64,000 nucleotides of DNA, taken from positions 10,995,252 to 11,059,251 of the forward strand of contig NW_024041262.1 in the NCBI RefSeq assembly GCF_014851395.1, read 5' to 3'. Below the pieces are notes generated by a model, which had not been told where the DNA came from, made no database searches, and saw only the letters and a list, made by a program, of their open reading frames with translations. Of the stretch, positions 59,894-64,000 are shown in pieces; the stretch's first letter is position 1; each line of letters begins with the position of its first letter. Source of the DNA: Micropterus salmoides. Taxonomy: Eukaryota; Chordata; Actinopteri; Centrarchiformes; Centrarchidae. A program made the position numbers and the translations under genes.

Positions 59894-62205
59894 AGTGAAA
59901 CCACAACCTTTTACAAACTGGTCTTTAATGTTACCACTCTGACTGTGAAAACGGCTTCATGAAACATTAAGCCTCTCTTTTACAGACTGCCTGCGTCGGG
60001 TAATTATAGAATTGTGTGTGAGTGGATGACTGTGTGTGCGCTTTTTTCCCCCTTCTGTGATAACAAACTGCACTCATGCATTCTAGGAGCCAGGAGGGTG
60101 CCAAAGCAATAGTAAACCGGGGCCTACCCAATCCAGAAACTCACTGTGTGGTCTAACAAAAGCCTTTACGGTTTACATTTTAGTCATCTGACTGATGCTC
60201 TTTTTTCACAGCCACTTAGAATGAGTGCAACGGCCAAATAAGCTTCAATTCCCTGTATTCCTGTAAAAATCCAAGGTCAACGACATTACAAGCGACCAGT
60301 AATAAGAAGTCCAAGGGTCAGAGGGCTGAAAATATTCCTGTGACCTTAAAGGAATCCTAAAAAGAGACAAAATGCTGGGGGGAAAAAATACAAAAATGGT
60401 CTAAGAAGAGAGGATGTAAGAGCATAGCACGTCATTTAAGAGCACTGTAGTTGAAAGATTTGGGACATTTAAATTAATGAGGAGATCATGAACACGTGTC
60501 TGCCCTCAGCATTTAAATACAATCACAGGTAACACTGGAAACACTGGAAAATGCAATTCATACCCCACAATTCTGATTGACTGTGCTGATATTTCATCCA
60601 AACACATTGACCCGACCTTATTCGCCACACACAGCCACTTTATTGAGCGCCACACACAGTGTTTAAAGGCCAAAAGACCATCATGAATGCTTGTGCTAGA
60701 GTGTTTGCTCTTCACTCACTATAACAGAGAGGTTATCTGCCTATTGATACTCGCTAATCCAACGTGACTGGTAGCATTCAAGGCCTTCCATTCTTAAGCG
60801 CATATTTAACAGTGGAAGAAGCAGGTCATAAATATGGAGGGCTATTTGCATTAGAGGGCTAAAGTGGACTTTGAGGGGCCAGGATGTGGAAATAAAAAAA
60901 GGGGGGGACAAGGGATCAAGAGGAAAGGGAGAAAGAAGAGGCTCATCAGGATCTGGGGTGGAGAAGAGAGGATCACTGGGGACAGGCTTTGTCATGTTAA
61001 ACCGGCTCTCTCGACTCATGTTCTCCCTTTCCCCTCTCCCTCTCTGTGGACAACACAATAGTCAATCACAGGGGAATAGATTACGAGGGTTTGATCTTCT
61101 CAACTTCAGAGAAGGAGCAGCATGACTGTGGAAGTGGGGGAGAGGTCGCGATTGCAGTGTGTGTGTCTCGGTGGATGAGGATGAGGTGTATGTGCAACGA
61201 TGCCAAATAGTGTGCCTTCTCACCACACTGTTTCGCTTAAAATCCAGACACCCATTTAGGTTTGTCACTTCATGTGCTCGTCAACGTGAGTTAGAGCTAA
61301 TACTTAAACTCGCTTGTAATTTACCTCCGCCTTCGAGCCTCAGCAGGCTAACGTGCATTCCTCTACTGTACAAGAACCCCTTAATGACAGCAGTTCCCTC
61401 CATAAATTAGCCAAAAGAACCAATGTCAAGTTCTGAGTTGAAAGCCTATTATCACGGATGTTAAGTGAAGGTATTTGCGGGGGCGTGGACAAGAAGACAC
61501 AGCAAGCGTGCCATTATCCTGTCACTAGTATGTTAAAGAGCTCAGTGATGCCAGGACCCGAGGGGGTTACTAGGTCAGCCCAAGGGTTTAAATGGTCATA
61601 AGACCCCAAGGAGACAGCCAACATATTTAGAATAGCCAGACGTAGCGGAAAACAACCTGGTTGCACAATTATGAGCCGCAAAAAAAAAAACACTCTGACT
61701 GGCCATCGTTCACACACATATAGACATTATTCTACAGATTCATAGGCTGAAACACTCAATAACTTGGCTACACACCTGACCAACAAACCTCTGCGTAAAG
61801 TAAGGCGTCTAAGATCTTTAAACGCCATAACATCAACACTGCACGGCCAGCCACTACTCCCCTGATCATGCCCTCTAATGATGACTGATGGCACACATCT
61901 GATCCAGCCGTCTGATGTATACTGTCAGGGGCCTGCTTAGTGGAAGATTTGGGCAGAGCGAGGGGAGAACGGGTGGGCGGGGAGAGGCAGACTCATTTGT
62001 CTTTAGCGTCAGCGCTAATGCAAAAAAAAATAAAAATAAGAAGCGAGGCTCTTGTCAATAGCACCGGGAGCTCTGTTCTTAGGAAAAATGGCTGATGAGA
62101 GAAGGCAGAGACATCAAGGGAGCGCAGTGGGATGTTACTTGAATTTAATGAAGGACATGTTTAGCTTCCTCGAGTATGGTTTGTGCCTCTCTCTCGTCTC
62201 TCTCT

Positions 62206-62208
<3 letters not shown>

Positions 62209-62247
<39 letters not shown>

Positions 62248-62328
62248 GTCTGTGCCTCCACAGACACTAATTTCCTGCATGGATCCCTGACCTTTCAATG
62301 TAGCCTGGGGGGGAGCCATTTGATCATG

Positions 62329-62357
<29 letters not shown>
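62209..62357. repeat. Facing (GT)n and (AC)n microsatellites
   Basis: (GT)19 at 62209-62246 and (AC)14 at 62330-62357, about 83 bp apart and complementary to each other on one strand. They lie 170 bp before the assembly gap. Confidence 0.9.
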
Positions 62358-62359
<2 letters not shown>

Positions 62360-62523
62360 TTCCTGTGATATGGCTGCCCACCAGACAGTGGACTGGTTAT
62401 AGTGAGACAATTTTGATCTCATCCTACTGTGTCAGTCTAAAAATGAAATGAGGTTGTTCACATAGAACACAGAATAAATACATTTTTGATATTAAGAATA
62501 CATCATTTTGTAGCAGACAGTTT

Positions 62524-63023
62524 NNNNNNNNNNNNNNNNNNNNNNNNNNNNNNNNNNNNNNNNNNNNNNNNNNNNNNNNNNNNNNNNNNNNNNNNNNNNN
62601 NNNNNNNNNNNNNNNNNNNNNNNNNNNNNNNNNNNNNNNNNNNNNNNNNNNNNNNNNNNNNNNNNNNNNNNNNNNNNNNNNNNNNNNNNNNNNNNNNNNN
62701 NNNNNNNNNNNNNNNNNNNNNNNNNNNNNNNNNNNNNNNNNNNNNNNNNNNNNNNNNNNNNNNNNNNNNNNNNNNNNNNNNNNNNNNNNNNNNNNNNNNN
62801 NNNNNNNNNNNNNNNNNNNNNNNNNNNNNNNNNNNNNNNNNNNNNNNNNNNNNNNNNNNNNNNNNNNNNNNNNNNNNNNNNNNNNNNNNNNNNNNNNNNN
62901 NNNNNNNNNNNNNNNNNNNNNNNNNNNNNNNNNNNNNNNNNNNNNNNNNNNNNNNNNNNNNNNNNNNNNNNNNNNNNNNNNNNNNNNNNNNNNNNNNNNN
63001 NNNNNNNNNNNNNNNNNNNNNNN
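62524..63023. other. Assembly gap of 500 N
   Basis: Exactly 500 N, probably a placeholder length. It may hide csf3 exons or the rara first exon. Confidence 0.99.
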
Positions 63024-63224
63024 TCATTATGCAGCATGGCCACTGTCCGTGTTATGTTATATTATTGGGTTATTATTACTGATTCATTCACTTGGACCAG
63101 TTGTTGACCCTAAAGATGGTTATTTTATTTACTTTTTGTTAGTTTAATCTGGATGGTGCTTAAGATCATTATGTCAGGCTTTGCATGTACTGTCTAACCT
63201 GTAAAGTAACTAGTTCATGTTGAA

Positions 63225-63326
63225 TGAAGTACAAGAACCCTTCCTCAAAGTTGTACTTAAGTACAGTACTTGGTGCAAATGATTAAAAAATCAATGCTAG
63301 ACAAACTTAGTTACTTTCCACCACTG
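63225..63326. mobile_element. Relic of a CAGTGGTGGAAAGTAAC-type fish repeat
   Basis: The minus strand begins CAGTGGTGGAAAGTAACTAA (from 63326) and continues to a palindromic tacttaagtacagtactt segment. This terminus is typical of a DNA-transposon MITE abundant in teleosts. The far end is not clear. Confidence 0.45.
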
Positions 63327-63740
63327 TGCAAACATAAAACCATGTAAAGTCTTTGCAGACCTAATGCTGGAAATTAATCCTCAGACTTTGAGAGCTTGAT
63401 CCTGGTTACTTTTGGTAGCTCACTGGTTTCATTAAACTCAGATAGTGAACACTGGTCCTGTAATGTATACAAATAGTACTGTAACTACTTACTACTAATA
63501 ATTCATCACATTTATTGATTTAATTTACAACTTCTCAAATATAACATGCACAGTGATTTCTGCATGATGCTTTACTTCTAAATTCACACATGTTTAGAAC
63601 ACATAGCTCTCCAGCAGGCTGAATCATGCAGAAGCCCTTTTATTGGCTCAGACAGATGCAGATCACCAGCAGGGAAGCTCTGCGTGAAACATAGTTAAAA
63701 GGAAACACTGCGCAACCATGGCGCATCTACTGTCTCTCAC

Positions 63741-63910
63741 CTCTGTGTGAATGCAGGATTTGTGCGTGTCGGGAATGGAGAGCAGGATCTTTTGTATTAA
63801 GCTGCGGCTCCTCTGTACGATCTCCTGAGACGCCGGATCTTTAAGTGTGTTGTTCTCCGGGAGAGGTGCGCTGCGGGCGAAGGTGGCCATGTAGAAGGGA
63901 ATGGCGAAAA
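63741..63910 (-). CDS. csf3: Granulocyte colony-stimulating factor-like cytokine, exon 2 (partial gene)
   Basis: Exon of 170 bp between an acceptor (ccgcttgtag) and a GTGAGA donor, phase 1 in and phase 0 out, encoding 56 residues. It starts FAIPFYMATFARS, the end of a signal peptide, then APLPENNTLKDP as the likely mature N-terminus, then the start of helix A (RSRSLIQKILLSIP) and SCIHTE. Fish G-CSF proteins have the APLP-type start, a helix A with KIL..IP, and a C-x-H-x-E segment comparable to human G-CSF. G-CSF drives neutrophil production. In human, CSF3 lies near RARA on 17q21, which supports the call. The first, very short exon is right of the window edge, and later exons (lower coordinates) were not found and may be in the gap. 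Another helical cytokine is possible. Confidence 0.68.
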
Positions 63911-64000
63911 CTACAAGCGGAGAAAAATCTAAATCATCACCGTCGAGGCATCAAAACAATACCCTTTGTAAACACCCAGCACAAAGTGTGTGTGCAACGC

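Larger units (their letters stand above)
53372..62523. other. Non-coding DNA between transposon and assembly gap
   Basis: Nine kilobases with microsatellites, a GGCT tandem run (55800-55826) and a small palindrome near 57531-57550. No gene supported. A minus-strand open stretch at 58851-59081 was considered and not accepted. Confidence 0.55.

Noticed and set aside
62486..63082. Open frames across 62524-63023
   Set aside because: They consist of undetermined bases in the assembly gap.

Overview
The window is teleost nuclear DNA, most likely from a spiny-rayed (percomorph) fish. It shows intron-rich vertebrate genes with GT-AG junctions, many (CA)n/(GT)n microsatellites, dispersed repeats of the kind common in percomorph genomes, and a 500-bp run of N that is an assembly gap. 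I read five protein-coding genes, all on the minus strand. Exon edges were set by eye from GT-AG sites and reading-frame continuity, and the three multi-exon models close in frame (tut1 2,385 bp, mki67 5,835 bp, rara 1,190 bp from a phase-1 entry).

Layout from low to high coordinate: (1) 163-350, the signal-peptide and mature-peptide exon of peptide YY-b, with a 5' UTR exon and TATA-type promoter upstream; its last exon is off the left edge. (2) About 700-8700, intergenic DNA holding a TTAA-flanked transposon relic and a dispersed repeat. (3) 9106-15431, tut1 (U6 snRNA terminal uridylyltransferase/Star-PAP), 10 coding exons, 794 aa. (4) 16537-28924, mki67 (Ki-67), 16 coding exons, 1,944 aa, with FHA domain, PP1-docking motif, a 51-bp coding tandem repeat, degenerate Ki-67 repeats and a long basic C-terminal region; a cell-cycle-type promoter cluster lies near 29.76-29.87 kb. 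(5) 31438-33018, a Tc1/mariner transposon with perfect 28-bp outer inverted repeats and a transposase broken by three stops. (6) 35570-49865, rara (retinoic acid receptor alpha), from the first zinc finger to the stop; the isoform-specific A/B first exon was not found. (7) 49.9-63.7 kb, non-coding DNA with microsatellites, a 1.4-kb TTAA-flanked element and the gap at 62524-63023. (8) 63741-63910, one exon of a four-helix cytokine, best read as csf3 (G-CSF).

The genes are not an operon-like unit. Three of them (pyy, rara, csf3) belong to the HoxB-linked conserved segment known from human 17q21, so the window is probably part of a fish HoxB-paralogon chromosome into which tut1 and mki67 have been brought. 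The most interesting material lies in mki67: recent coding tandem repeats, a duplicated exon block, and a much shorter repeat region than in mammals. In tut1, the linker that splits the catalytic domain is far shorter than in human.
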